A model generated the notes under the pieces. That model did not search any database. It was not told the origin of the DNA and saw only the letters and a list, made by a program, of their open reading frames with translations. The translations under genes were made by a program, and so were the position numbers. Shown here in pieces: positions 25,431-38,965 of a DNA stretch of 64,000 bases. The stretch lies in contig OX352774.1 of assembly GCA_947095535.1 (NCBI GenBank), positions 7,254,001 through 7,318,000 on the forward strand, written 5' to 3'. Origin of the DNA: Poecilobothrus nobilitatus (lineage: Eukaryota > Arthropoda > Insecta > Diptera > Dolichopodidae). Each line of letters starts with the position of its first letter. The first letter of the stretch is position 1.

Positions 25431-28400
25431 TAAATTTCCAAAAATATATTATCATCAGTTAAATTTAATGGAAGTCATGGAACGGTTGAGGGTAGATAAA
25501 TTTAGGATTGTAGCTGAAATGGATGGAAAAACATAATACACCTCTGCATACATAATAATACATAATACATAATACACCTTTTTAGACTCGAATCACACCT
25601 GTATAATCTTTAAAAACGTTTTTTATTTTTTAATAATTATTTTTTGATCAAATTCGAAATTTTGTTTGCGAGACTTTTATTTTTCTTATATCACAAAAAA
25701 AAAAAAATTGTTACTGTCCGAATAGGCGTTTCAAAATCTCATAATTTGTAGAGAATACAGATTCAGATTATTTTTTATCTATATGATCACATAAGAATTT
25801 CAAATATTTACTATATCTAGATCTCAATTTAATCTTAAATGAATAAAAGATAATGTTATATTTACTATTGAATTATTTGGTTATCAGAAAGGATCAAGGA
25901 TCTCTCTGCAAATAATTTACAATATTTTCTATTGAAATCTTTTTTACAAATAAACAGATATTAATTGTAGATTCAGGTCAGATTGAGATTCAGGTCAGAT
26001 TTCAGTCAGATTTCGTCAGATTGAGTTTAGTTTTACATATTATTGTCTAGATACCAAAAAATAAAAAGAAAAATAAATAAATAAAAATAAAAAGAAAAAA
26101 TAAGTCTTTTAAAAATCAAAATTATATTTTTATTACTTTTAAAAAAGGTAATAAGTATTTGTGTAAATTTGTTTTGTACATTAAAAATAAAATTTTTTTA
26201 AATCGCGAAATTTCACAAATATCTATAAGTAATTGTTAATAGATTTAAAATGAAACCTTTTTTTTAAAAAAATATAATATATTATTATATGAGGGGTGTG
26301 TATAGTTTCAAAACTCTCATACTCCACCATTAGTTAAGTGATTTTGCAAAAAAAATGTCTAGGGGTCATATCAAACATTTTTGTTAAAAGATAGCAGTCC
26401 TACTTATTGTGGGCTGCCTTATAAATCTTCAAATTTGATTGATTTCTTTAAATTTTAATTTAGGATTTTGAGAGTTTTGAATTTTAGGGATTTTGGGAAT
26501 TTTGAATTTTAGGGATTTTGGGAATTTTGAATTTTTTAAATTTCGATATGGGCAGTTTGTTACTTTTTGTATTAAAAATTCAACAGCTTTCAATTTATAT
26601 TCGATTTATATTAGAAAATAAATTTAAAATTAAATTTTTTAGGTTAAAAAACAGAAAATTACCTGCATAATTTTAAACATAATAAATAATAATTAAAAAT
26701 ATAGAAAATTAGATACGAAATTCTGGAAGTTAAGGTTAAAAAACAAAAATTTGATTAATGCAATTTTGACATAATAAAAAAATAGAAAATGGAGTTAGAA
26801 GTCTCGTATTTCTTCAGATTATCGTTCAGTCAGGTTGTCACTTCCGATAGAATTACCTCCATTAGTATCTATAGGTATTAGGTATGGTATTAGGTATAGG
26901 TATTAGGTCCAAAATTTCTTAATAAAATTTCAAATCATTAAGAGATTTGAAGTTATGACAGTAATATTTTCCTAATAGATCATTTTCATAATTTTTCTTA
27001 TGTGAATTTATAGTACCTACTTAAAATTTTTGCAGTTTATTTCAGCTTCACTTTGGATTATAAACTTTTCCCCTTTTAATCATGCTTTTAGATTCACTAA
27101 GCAAATTATTGAAAGTTGTTTCTTCTTCTACAAAAATATTTCTGTTATACTATATTGCAGGCGGTTTAATTATAATGAATTTTGCTTATTTTGCAATTAA
27201 TAATATTGATATCAACTATTTTTTTCAGAGATCTCTTCTCTCTCATAGGTCTTAAATGTTCTTCAAGGACTGAGATTGTTTCAGATTTCTTAAATTTTGT
27301 TTCAAGTAACCCAAAACTGTAACAACAAAAAATGTCTCTACTTCATTTATATTTTGTTGGAGCTCTATATGAAATGATGGCTTCACATCCATTTTGCTCT
27401 CCGTACCTGTCACATAACAATTTTTCATTTTTATGTGTGGACATAATTATTAGTGGCAACTTTGAAGGATGTCGAATAAGCAGAACGCAATTTCATTTGA
27501 TCCTACCGATTAAAATGAACCAGATTATAAAATAGAAAAATTTTTTATTTACTTTATATACAAAGCTTTTCTCGGGTTGATTTTTTATCCAGAAAAAAGA
27601 TGTAATACACAATAAAAGAATCTAATAATCCATCGGAAGAGTCGTTCACAACAGTAAAATTAAATAAATAAAGTTGACGGCTAGAATAAGTTAATTGATC
27701 GGGAAATTTGGGTGGTGGAAAATTTTACTAATAATCAAAAGCTAAAACCAAAATAATATCAATCTTTTTTTTAAAAGATTAAAATAGTACAAGAATTCTA
27801 CTCATCAATACTATGTAGAATTTTCAAACTATTTCAACCATTTTTTTTTAAATTTAATGAAATGAAATTCTTTTAAAATCCTGTATATATCCTTTGGAAT
27901 ACTATATTTTGTACAATGGTCATTTTTTGTTTGTCTTGCGTATTCTTTTTTGACAAAAATCTGATTGATCTACACTGTAATATCCTTAAATAAAATAGGT
28001 GTTTTAATAGATTTACATTTTGTAATTTTACAGATTTTAAAAAAATTACAATAGGGTTATTTTAATTATCTATGAGTTTTGTATGCTAAAATCTGAAAAA
28101 TAAACTATAATAAAAAAAAGAAAAAAACTGTACCTACAATATTATCGTTATCAGATCAAATCGATCTTTGCTGATAGATTAAGAGATTTGGGAGAAAGAA
28201 AACTTTTCAGATATTATAATATGTACAAAGAAAAAATATTTAAAGATAAAAGATAAAATCTGGGTCAGATTCATTGTTATAATTGCAAACAAAATATTTT
28301 AGTTAAGATTTATTTATATTAGGTGGGTATATACTGAATCTATTTTATATTATTTTGCAGATAGTCAAGAATATAGATTAATAAATTCAAAATGTGTAGA

Positions 28401-28854
28401 TATTCCATAAAAGATTTTTTACAGATTCTTATCTTTAATCAAATTTTAGTTTTAAATCTTTGATTTTGGATATCAATTGAATACTATCTTATCAATATTG
28501 TTTAAAATTTCTTAGTATACATTCTGTTATACTATAGTGAAATGGGCGTAAATCTTCAAATCTAACAACTAGATATCAGAAAATGTGGTGTTAAAAATCA
28601 TGGTATTGCTATCTTAATCAGAAAATACCGATCTTTGTTTAAGGATTAGAAGATGTTTTTTTTTAATATACTTGTCATTTTATTTTTATATACCTAAAAT
28701 AATCTGATTTAATTAAAACAAAAGTTATTAATGCAGCGATATATCCAAAGTATATTATCAATGGTATAATATAAGTTTTAAAATATTTTAGAAGTTTTTT
28801 TTTCAGGGTTTTTATAAATTTTAGTTATTATTTTTAAACAACACACACTTTTGC
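25431..28854. other. AT-rich intergenic sequence with a 25-bp minisatellite
   Basis: At about 26,461-26,535 a 25-bp unit, with core GGGATTTTGGGAATTTTGAA, is repeated three times, the first copy degenerate. It resembles the subterminal repeats of the element at 58.5 kb. Near 26,865-26,908 GGTATTA is repeated irregularly. Around 27,180-27,510 the minus strand has broken, protein-like stretches that I could not assign. Nothing else is recognised. Confidence 0.45.
26461..26535 (+). repeat. 25-bp minisatellite, three units
   Basis: Units read AGGGATTTTGGGAATTTTGA followed by ATTTT. The last two are nearly identical and the first is diverged. The reverse complement resembles the AATCCCAAAATTCTAAAATT repeats at 58,550-58,612, so this may be a relic of the same transposon family. 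Confidence 0.6.
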
Positions 28855-29240
28855 ACGCAATATGGAAAACCAAAGTCTTTTAAAGTCGTACATTTTCGAA
28901 AAGACAATCAAAAAAATAATTGAAGTGTTGTATCAAAATTTGTAATTCTGATTAGAAGTTTTGCTGCTAAGAAAGAAGTTGTAAAAAATAAAAACGCGAT
29001 GTTTTCTTTTTCAATTCTTAAATATTAACTTTAAAATATTTGAACATAACCCTTACAGGTATCTCAAATTAGTAAATTCTCAATTTTTGTAGCTTATAGC
29101 TCACGTATTTAACCTACACCCATAATCTAAAAAACTCATCATTGAAGCGAAAAAAAATCTATCCTGTCACGTCTGCTTTAAAATATCACGTCTATGGCAT
29201 TTCTGACAGGCGCTCGAAAAACATTTTTTATTGTTCTCAA
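28855..29240 (+). repeat. Diverged single copy of the ~480-bp repeat
   Basis: The landmarks AACCAAAGTCTTTTAAAGTC and GTACATTTTCG (compare 5870 and 8058), then TTACAGGTATCTCAAATTAG and AAATTCTCAATTTTTG, appear in the same order as in the arrays. No tail with GGACGGACAG is seen. An old copy. Confidence 0.5.
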
Positions 29241-30182
29241 AAGCTTTTAAAGTAAATATTAATTAGTTAGTGATTTAATATTTTTATAGTGAGTTCTTTT
29301 ATTTTTATTAAATAGGTAGGAGTCATTAATCTAAAAAATTCTTTTTCTTTTTAAAGATCTTCAGAGATAAAGTTCTTCAGAGTCTCAAAAGAACGCTTTA
29401 AATATTATTTATTATTATTAGATTATGTTGGAAAATATTATGGAAACATCTACTGTCATCATCATCTTCCTATAGTAAAACTTATATCGTGTTTACGATA
29501 TTTTCCTGTTGCAAGTAACAATGAGGAGCGAGTAATGATTTAAATAGCAGAGTAGGTTAATAATTGATATTTTCAAAAATTCAAATTATAAAAAAAAATA
29601 CTATTGTTTTTGAATATGAAAATTTCTTTTAGAATATGGATGTATATATATAGTCATTCTTAAAGATCATTCCCAATTATTTTAAATTTCTAATTTAATC
29701 GAATGCTTTTTTAAGGTTTTGTGTTTTTGAAATATACTTTTTAAAATATCTACATACAAACATCGTTTTAAATTGATATTTTTTGTAGACTTTTAAATTT
29801 TTTTTGTTTAAATTATGTTAAAAACTTTTTAAAACTCACCTTTTAAATAACATGTTGGAATTATTTTTGTTCTATATTTCTTTTGTTAAAATATATTTGT
29901 GCGCTTGGATGACGAAATAAAGAAATAAAAAGAGAAACTTACATCATATTGTGTACAGAAAGAAGGTGTTTACCTACTGAAGGTAAAAGTTTGTGCCCAA
30001 CTGTCTTTTTGCGATTCTACAACTTTTTCTAACAAAAATTATCTTTTTTTTTGGAAATTTTAATTATAATATGTAAATTATGTTCTAAATTATTTTAGAA
30101 CTTCTTTCTTTAGTTGCATTTTAAACCAGAATCTTCTCAAGTTCTCATCTTCTCTAAATCAAAAATAAGTTTAACTTTCAAA
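29241..30182. other. AT-rich intergenic sequence, no gene seen
   Basis: Nothing recognised. Confidence 0.45.
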
Positions 30183-30190
30183 GTCTAAAT

Positions 30191-30378
30191 TTTTTTTTTT
30201 TTTTAATGCATTTCTCTGTCACATAAATGTGGACAAGAAATTACACAGTCTTTCCTGTTCAGGCGTGACTGTAAATGTCGTAAAGGGGAATAACTCTTAC
30301 GAAGTGTGTGGAATTCGAACCCACACTCCCACTACAGCGTATTTTATATGCTCTTACCCACTAGGCCACCGAGGCCCC
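30191..30378 (-). mobile_element. tRNA-derived SINE (family A), copy 2
   Basis: Same order as copy 1 on the minus strand: GGGGCCTCGGTGGCCTAGTG, a shortened loop before the B box GGTTCGAATTCC, then the body, CCACATTTATGTGACAGAG and a poly-A tail. About a dozen bases between the A-box region and the B box are missing relative to copy 1. A 12-base direct repeat, GTCTAAATTTTT, flanks it at 30,183-30,194 and 30,379-30,390; its right half overlaps the poly-T tail. Confidence 0.87.
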
Positions 30379-30866
30379 GTCTAAATTTTTAACTTAAGTT
30401 TACCCATAGATAAAACACTTATGATAACAAATTTTAGATGTTTTTTCTAAAATAAGAATCCATTAGACTGTCATACACCTACATATATCATTCCATTGTT
30501 TGAGTTTTTTATTATTAGTGATAATTTTGAAGCCATTAATCATCGTTATTTAACTTTTTGTATTCAAACAAATTAAAAATAATATACTCTTCTAAAACGT
30601 CAACCAGTTTGACGCTCATGCATTAATGACATGCATTATTTTTGCTTTAGTATAATTGATTTTGACAATTATTTGCATTTCCCATTGATGTTTTAAAATA
30701 TACTTGAATTGATGCTTGTTAAAAAAGAATTTTAATTGCTCTTCATAGGTACTTCAAACGAGGGTTAATAATTTTAATTGTACAATTGCGTCGCACCTGA
30801 TTTTCAGTAGTAGAATTTAAAAAAAAAATTTTAATTCTAAATTTTTACTAAATATTATAAAAAGAA

Positions 30867-30994
30867 TTGGTCGTATGCATAAAACTGAGCTTAAACTCAA
30901 ACCTAACTTTTCCAAACAAAAATGCGAGCTCAAACGTAATTTTTGTATGAAAAAGTGAGATGTGAGTTCAAGCTCAGTTTATGCATTCGACTAA
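30867..30994. mobile_element. Complete MITE (GAGCTTGAACTCA family)
   Basis: The left end TTGGTCGTATGCATAAAACT, followed by GAGCTTAAACTCA, pairs with the right end, whose reverse complement is TTAGTCGAATGCATAAACTG followed by AGCTTGAACTCA. The TIR is thus about 33 bp in a ~128-bp element. No coding capacity. Its inner TIR is shared with the copies at 18.4 and 53.8 kb and the large element at the window start. A target duplication was not evident. Confidence 0.75.
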
Positions 30995-33900
30995 TTATTT
31001 TTATCTTCAATTTCAACTATACAAACTCTAAAACATAAAATATTTACCCGTAAAGTTATTGTATGCCTAAATTGTATTGATTTTTGCATATGTTGCAAAT
31101 CAATGCTCAATAGTTTGAACCCCAATTCATATTGTAAGTCTAAGAATGATGTGGCTGATTAATTGACACCAATAATGTTACATTGGGTTGCATATTTAAT
31201 TTATCCAACAAAAAGGAATTTTTATGAAGGAAAAAGTTTAACTAAAGATCTTTAAATTTTATATATATTTCAGCTCCATTAACGTTATAATTTTCCTGAA
31301 AAAAAAAACCGTATTACCTAAAATATTGGAAGGAAAATAAATAAATAAAATACATAAAGTTTTAGGTGTTCTCCTAAATTTAATTTTTTTTTTTTAATAT
31401 TTACAAAATTCTATTATATACATATATATTATATAATTTATTTACACTTAAAAAAACTAAAACTTAAAATTAACTTATAAGCAAAACAAACAAACCCGGA
31501 AGACATTTTTATGAAATTTACTAAACTACATCTAATCTTATACCTATAAATTAAAAGGCACTTGGAAGACTTTAAAAAATATTTCTTATATAAAATTAAA
31601 AATTTAATAAAATTGAATTTTATCATTAATATTAATTTTTTAAATTAAAGCTTTTTAAGTTTGATTTTTTTTTTTTTAGAACATATTTTGTATGCCCCAA
31701 AAAAAAAAAAAAAATATTTTCTTTAAGAAATTTTTATTTTTGCACAATTTTTAATTTTCTTTTATACTCCTCAAGTATTGTTTAAAAACACTTGATTTTC
31801 TTAATGTTATATTCTAGATAATTAGAAAATACTGTGATGGTAAAGATGCCTTCACTTACTTTACTATTAATATTATACTAGAAATAACAATTGATGAACT
31901 TCATTTTCTTCAACAAGTAAAAAGTTGATATTTAATAATTGATGAAAACTTCTAAATCGTAAATTGTTAATATATTGATCCATTAATTTACGATTTTGAC
32001 CACTGGTTATGAAGTGTGACTCTTTAATATAGGATGATGTATCTATATTGCCATTTATATTGCTTTTTAATCCATTTGAATTTCTGGTTGTCAAGATGAT
32101 TAAATTGAATTGACAAAAATTCATCCAATATGATTTTCTGATGTTTTCCATTTTTTTTTTTTTTTTCCACAAAAGAAATTCATTATTAGAATATTCCAAT
32201 TGGAAAAAAAAAAAAATTACACTATGCATATGATCTCACAAGAGATCTGCAAGTGTATTAACAACTCAACGTAACTACAGTCGAATAATGAATGTTAAAT
32301 TAACTGAGCAGGTACCATGGTTTTTATAGTTTGAAAAAAAAAAAAAAAAGTTGTTAATTCCCCCACTCTAAAATTATTTTCCTTCTAGGATCATATAAAG
32401 AAATCCTGTTTTTCTTTTTTGTGTGTTTGGTTTTTTTTTTGTTGTTTTTATTTTTTTTTTGTTTTCTATTTTTTTTTTTTGTTTTCTATTACAAACTTAT
32501 TTTAAAAATTTGTTTTGTGTGTGTACTGTTTATTGATTGTGCAAAATGAGTTATTTTTCATGTTGTGATTTATTCTTATATTTTCAAGCCGTTTCTTTTT
32601 TTTATTTTTGTCTCTTTTTAACGATACCTAAAAAACAAAAACAAAAAGAAACCATTATGAACCTAAATTTTTTGGTTCTATTCTATTTAACCATGAAAAA
32701 TATATTTTTAAATATTTTCAATTTAAAATGTGGATTTATGAAAATCTTGGTTGGTCTAAAATTTGTATAGATGTATATGTAAAGAAAAGAAATGTTTTCT
32801 AATAAATAGAACAAATACATAATGTGTTTTTGTAATTCGAGAGTTTTTTTTTTAATAAAAAAGCAAAAATGGACAGTAATTTGAGATGAGTTGTTGAAAA
32901 TGATTTTTATCTTGTGACATTTTTGTGTCTGCGATGAAAATTACATTTAATTAGTTTGAACTATTAGATACCTAATAAGAAAGTAATTAGGTATTGATTT
33001 TAATAAAATAATTAGTCCATTTGATTGAATTATTAACACTGCTCTGCCTTTCATATTCTCAGTAAATATCTAACAGAATATCTCATTAAAAATCGGAATT
33101 ACGTTCGTGTTTTCATAATAGTTGACAATTAAATTAAAACTTAACTATTTATCGTTTATAATTTCAATAGTCCACTAAAGTTGCTAGAGATTAGCCTATT
33201 ATTTTTGTTGATAGTTAACTATAGTTACTAGATCGTCAACTATTTTCATTTATGTTCGGTGAAGTGCTGAAAATAGTTAGTCACTTACCTGTTAAAATAA
33301 AAATGAATGTTCTAAAGTGAAGTAGAAAAAACACATACAAAAGAGTTTTGTAAATAATTATCTCTAAAAGAATATTACAAAAATAATAAGATACAGATTA
33401 CCGATCAGATAAAACAAAATTTAAAAAAAAATTAATATCCAAATTGGCTTTCCTATTATTTAAATGACTTTTACTTCTCTTAACATACGTCGAAATATTG
33501 GAGCATTATCACTCTTAAAACAATCTCCCCCTTTGAACAATTACAAAGCAACGCTAAGGAAGCTTCAAGTGTTAATTTCTACACTGTAGTACTTCTTAGT
33601 TGATTTTGAACTGGCTATGAAGACTTATTTATTGTGAGAATCGCTAATATATGAAAAAAGATATGGTTCATTATAAAATTCAAAAATTTTCAAAAAGATC
33701 CTGATCAGGTTCGCTTCCAATTTATTTTCCAAATCTCCCTTATTATTATTCTGTTTCCATCCATTTCCTCTCTCCATTATCTAAACTTATAATAACATGT
33801 TTGGATAGCGGGAAAAGAAACGCAAAATTAAATGCAATTTTCTTATAGGAAATTATTAATACTTCAGTATTTATCTAAAGCCAAAATAAATCTGAGCTAA

Positions 33901-35697
33901 AACCTAAAAAAGGAAACTATTGAATTTACGTATTAATTTACGTATGTAACTATATAATAAAATAAATTGTATTAGGTGGATAATATAATAAGTAGTGGTA
34001 TAATAATTAGAGTTGCTCATGATAAAGAGAATTTTCCAAGTATTTTCCAATAGCCTAAGTTGAAATAATGTGTTATTGCTGTTTTCCGTATTTATACTAG
34101 AAAATGTTAAACTTTTAAATTGTAACCGTATAAAAACAGCTCTAGTCTGTAATAAAAATAATAAACTACAGATTTACTGAAACAATTTCGTACAACTTAA
34201 AATAATTTGGTATACCAATTTATAAAATTAATTATGTTTTATAATTTTAAAATATGATCAGGAGTCAGCTCTAAAACTACTCTTTTTGTGATATGGACTT
34301 TGTTAATCTGGAAATAAAATAATCGAGTTTCCAAGAATCCAACAACCTCAGCAAGAAAAATAAACACTTTAAAGCAAATGTGATTTTTAATCCTTTATTC
34401 TTAAATTCTTTTGTAGAAGGGCCATTTTCTATTTATCTTATGAAATCATTTTCTGATATTTTAGTGACTGGTACAGGCAAATTAATGCTAAATGGGCATG
34501 ATGTTAAATTTAAATCTGTAGTTCGGAAGATTTTTTAAAGAAGATTCTAAAGAAGAAGGAATGGCTTATTTTCCTAACAAAATATAAGAAATTCATCTAA
34601 TAGTAAATAATAAAATTCTTCACGACCATCATTATCAGATCAAATTGATTTTTAGTGATGAAATAGGACTTTTTTTTTAAGGAATTTGTTTTATATATTA
34701 AAGGTAAAATAAAGTTACAAGGATAAAACAGAAAAATTAAATCAAATTTCGTTATTAAAAATATTTAAAAAATTTGCAAGTTCAATCAAAACAACTTTCA
34801 ATACTTTTTCATAAAATATAAAGGACAGATAGAAATAACTTTAGACAGTTGGACAAAATATGATAGTGAAATTGATTCCTCATATCGTAAGTTAACATTT
34901 TATTATTTAATTTTATAAGCTGCATGATTTGCGTTTAGATTTCCATTTATTTTTCCTTTTTATAGGTGCAATTTTCCAACACCAATACCCCAATAGTAGT
35001 GACAGATTCTAACTGCCTAAACCCACCTTTTCCTTTAAACTATAATGTGATGAAAATATTAACTACTAACGCTTACATATTGGTTACACAGTAGGAATAG
35101 GAAAGAGTAGGACATGAATAAGGACATGTTGAATTGAACAATGGTACTGTCAAGGAACAATAAATTTTATTATTATTATTTGTCTATTAATACGAGGTCA
35201 TCAATAGTTGTAAGATACAGTAGGATATAAAACCTTCCTTCGTGAGCTAACTATTGAAGACAGCTGCACTGTTGTGGCTATTATTATTAGTATTAGTATT
35301 AATTACTATTTTTATTATTTGCTACAAAATTAAGGCCATCAGTTAGTTACAACATCAATATGTATAGTAATTAAAAGAGAAACAATAAATACATATATAT
35401 ATATATAGATAATTAATGAGCGTTAACTTAATATTAAAGTTGGTTAGTTACGAAATATATTTTTCATATTAATTATTGCACTAGCAGCGTTGAATGTAAT
35501 TTGCTTTAGGCTTTTTAAAAAAAATACTTCTTAAAAATTTAAAACTTAAATTACATACATATATACAAGAAACTGTTATAAATGGAAGACTATAGAATCA
35601 CTAGCTGGTTCACTCTTATAACAGAAACATGTACCAAGCTTTCCCTTTACTTTCAATACAACTGTAAAAGTAACACATTCAATCCCACAATAAAATC
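30995..35697. other. AT-rich intergenic sequence, no gene seen
   Basis: Open frames at 31,438, 31,873 and 32,537 are 62-118 codons long, dominated by Asn/Lys/Phe/Ile and homopolymer runs, with no recognisable domain. T-rich runs dominate 32,340-32,480. Nothing else is recognised. Confidence 0.5.
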
Positions 35698-35704
35698 ATA
35701 CAAT

Positions 35705-35897
35705 TTTTTTTTTTTTTTTTGCATTTCCCTGTCTTTAAATGTAATAAGGATATTACACAGTCTCTCCTGTTCAGACATGGCTGTACATGTCGTAAGGGAG
35801 AATTACTTTTACAACGTGTGTGGGATTCGAAACCACACTCCCTCGGCGTTTACAGCGTTTTTTATTCGTTCTTACCCACTAGGCCACCGGGACCCCA
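35705..35897 (-). mobile_element. tRNA-derived SINE (family A), copy 3, diverged
   Basis: Minus strand: GGGTCCCGGTGGCCTAGTGG, a GTTTCGAATCCCA-type B box carrying a mutation, AAGTAATTCTCCCTTACGAC, and poly-A (poly-T at 35,704-35,720). It has more substitutions and small deletions than the 21.5- and 30.2-kb copies, so it looks oldest. The flanking repeat ATACAAT (35,698-35,704 and 35,899-35,905) may be the decayed target duplication. Overlapping + strand open frames are antisense accidents. Confidence 0.82.
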
Positions 35898-35905
35898 AAT
35901 ACAAT

Positions 35906-38059
35906 GTTAATGTGATTTTTAAAAATAAAATTAAAAATTAAAGATGGTACATCAGACAACTTAATACAAAAATTACTGATATTACCTGGAACTTTAAAAA
36001 CTTTCTGTACCTATTAGAATCTGTAGAATATTGTTTCCATTTACCTCAAACTTAATTTAATTTTCTTTTAAATTCTTTATTTTAGATATCATAGGTACAA
36101 TTTATATACCAAATAATTCATGGCAAATAAATAAATAATAAAAGAATTTTTTTTTAAATCTGTATTTTATTTTCTAATGGATTACTTTTTTTTGTTTTGT
36201 AAAATAAAGATATTATAATAGTTTACTATTTCTATAAAACTTCTGTGAAAGTAAATAAGTTTGTTATTTTTTTAAATTTGACATCTTCTTCAGATGCAGT
36301 AGAAATTTTTATTTAAAAACTCTTTTGTAATCTTTTAACTTTTCTAATCTATTAAATTAAGAATTCTATTTATAAAAATTTCAATCTTTTTTTCTTGAGA
36401 TTTAAATTTTTTTTCTTTTAGAATGTTTACAATTGTTTATTTTCAACTTCGCTAATTTTAAACAATAGATCGGCCCATACAAAAAGTATGTTTTTATAAA
36501 AATATTTCTTAAAAATTAAGACAATATTTATATGGTTTTGCCTTGAATAACTTATTTAAAAATCTTAACAAAATAAAATAAATAAAAAGAGAATATATAG
36601 TAGTGTTAAACAAAGAAAAGTTAAAATACAGTATTGTACAAAATTATTGATTATATGTTTATTTATTATGGACCATATATTTTGATAAAAAAAAAAAATG
36701 ATTTTAATCTTGAAATAGTTGAGATTTCATTCCCTACCAGCAGTTAAAAAAGACGAGATAACATTACTAAGACATTTGTGACAAATTTTACAAAATAAAA
36801 TAGCAGTTGATAAATTTTAAAATAAAATTCTTATCAAAATATATAAAGTAATAGGTACTCATACTAATTTAATAATAACTGCTACAGTGGAGCTGCCTTT
36901 AATTGTTGTTACGTGCAGGAAGATGTTATATACTACTGAACGTTTAAATTGTTGATGGCTCTATTATTCAAATATCAAAATAATAATAATTCATTGTTCA
37001 GTTAAAATCCAACTTTCCAATTCCCTATCCTCCTATTCTTACAATTCGCTCCTATTTCTACTCTCTAGCTAGACACTGTACTACATTAGTTCATATTACA
37101 TTATATTGTCTAAAAGAAGAGGTGAGTTTGTTCAGTAAGAATTTGACTCTACCAAAGAAGTATTCTTGGTTTTTTTGATTCCCACCTCCTTAGCAAAAAA
37201 AATGAATATTTCAATTTTGAATTTTGGGCATAACAGCGATATTAATTTAAAATCAAACCACCTGCCAAATTCTTTTCAATTAAATTCTACAAACTAAATG
37301 ATATAAAGGTTAAAAACGTTTCGTTGAGAAGATCATTTTCATCAAAAACGCGTTGTAGGGCAATAATAAATGGCAATACTATGATGGCAATAATTGGCTA
37401 TTTTATTATAAACGAGGAAGAATACAGTTGACTTTGTCAACTCTTAGATACCCGTACGAACCGTTAGTATGTTCACAGCCTGTCACTCTGCTTACAATAT
37501 TATTTTTTTAATATTTTAGTATTTTAAAATAATTTGGGTGAATTTTATAATTTCTAGAACTGAATGGGTTGTACATATATTCAAACTATATGTTTATATG
37601 TACATTCTTCAAAAGCAGATTCTAACCTTCCACATAACGATTATCAATCCAAAACTTTTTCAAATATTCTATAGTACCATTTAATACTAAGCGGTAAATG
37701 TATATTAAATTTACTAAGTACAAAACAGTAAATATAATTTTAAATATTATATTATATTATATCTAAATATTCCATTGACAGAATAATTTCTTATAAGTAC
37801 AATAAAATACATATATGTATGTAAATACGGCGCTATATAATATACATATATACTCTTATCATTCATTCACTAGCGAACATGATATTATATAAGTATGTAT
37901 ATATATCAATATCATATAAATAAAAATTCTTCAAGCAACCGTTATGTTGTTTATTTATTTACATTTTTTTGTACTACGCATTATATCCTCAACAATTTCA
38001 AATTATCGAGTAAAACAAAATGGAAAAAATTCGTTAATGAAATTTGTTAGAAAATTTGA
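35906..38059. other. AT-rich intergenic sequence, no gene seen
   Basis: No gene is recognised. TACCCGTACGA at 37,449 matches the terminal motif of the 38-kb repeat but has no further similarity. TATA/CATA tracts lie near 37,740-37,910. Confidence 0.45.
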
Positions 38060-38965
38060 AAAAATCAAGTAACACTTTCGTCAATTATAAAGTAACGCTA
38101 TATTATTAAAAAAAGTTGTTAACAGAAATAAAAATATAATGTTGAAGCTTTAATTTTTGTGTATTACTTCAAAAAAAATTTAACAGGTGTTCAAGTTACA
38201 GGTGTTTAAAAATAGGAAATTTTCAGTTTTTGACCCCTTACAGCTGCTAAACGAGGGGTGATACAAAAAAAATTTCTGAAATGACTCATACTAATTTTCA
38301 AAGATCTAACTTCTGTCAAAATTTCAAGTTTCCAACTTTAACCGTTTAGAAGATAGAAGGGTTGAAGGATTTTGCAAAATTTGAGTTTCGCATAATGGTA
38401 AATTAAGACACCGTATGCCAAAAATATATATTTATTGTATATACACTTTTAAAGCTAATAAAAGTAGTAATCGTTTGGCGTTTTCAAAATGAAGATATAC
38501 CTTATACAGCTTGTGCTATAACAATTTAAATATAGAGCTTTTTTGAACCTTTGGGGAGCTGTAGCTCCGTAACGGGTGGGGCTACGAAAAAAAGTTATTA
38601 AAAATAAAATTAATATTTTTGTGAGATCTATCAGCATTTAAAATTTCATAGCTCTATTTCAAAAAAAATGTCGGGATCTAAAAGTTAGGTGTTCGAGAGC
38701 TACCCTAAGGCTTGGTCCAAACTCAACCAAAAAAAATAGGGAACCTACAAATTACTCCCAAAATATTTTGTGTAAATTTCAAGATTCTAGCTTTCTTAGT
38801 TTTTGAGTTAGCGTGCTGACGGACGGACATGGCTCAAAAGTCTTAGAATTTTTTTTGATCCGATCCATACCTTTGAAGGTATATCTAGCTCGCTTATTTC
38901 GAGGTGTTACAAACGGAGGAGTAATTTTATTATACCCGATCCTATCGTACGGGTATAAAAATAAA
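38060..38965 (+). repeat. Dispersed copy of the ~480-bp repeat with a different 3' terminus
   Basis: The first half follows the array unit: AGGTGTTCAAGTTACAGGTG, then TTTAAAAATA; GGTGATACAAAAAAAATTTC; CATAATGGTAAATT; and GGGGAGCTGTAGCTCCGTAA followed by CGGGTGGGGCTAC. It ends with GACGGACGGACATGGCTC, a central ATCCGATCCATACC, then GGAGGAGTAATTTTATTATA and a hairpin-capable CCCGATCCTATCGTACGGG. The last motif recurs inverted at 18,701, suggesting a true element terminus. A 67-codon minus-strand frame here is not thought to be coding. Confidence 0.62.

Noticed and set aside
31873..32229. 118-codon minus-strand frame
   Set aside because: Its length is the best of the unassigned frames, but it is Asn/Ile/Phe/Lys-rich with a homopolymer KKKKK and FFFFF start, and no motif. 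Chance is likely at this composition.
35582..35941. 119-codon + strand frame and a second overlapping frame
   Set aside because: Both run through the antisense strand of a tRNA-derived SINE and its poly-T tail.
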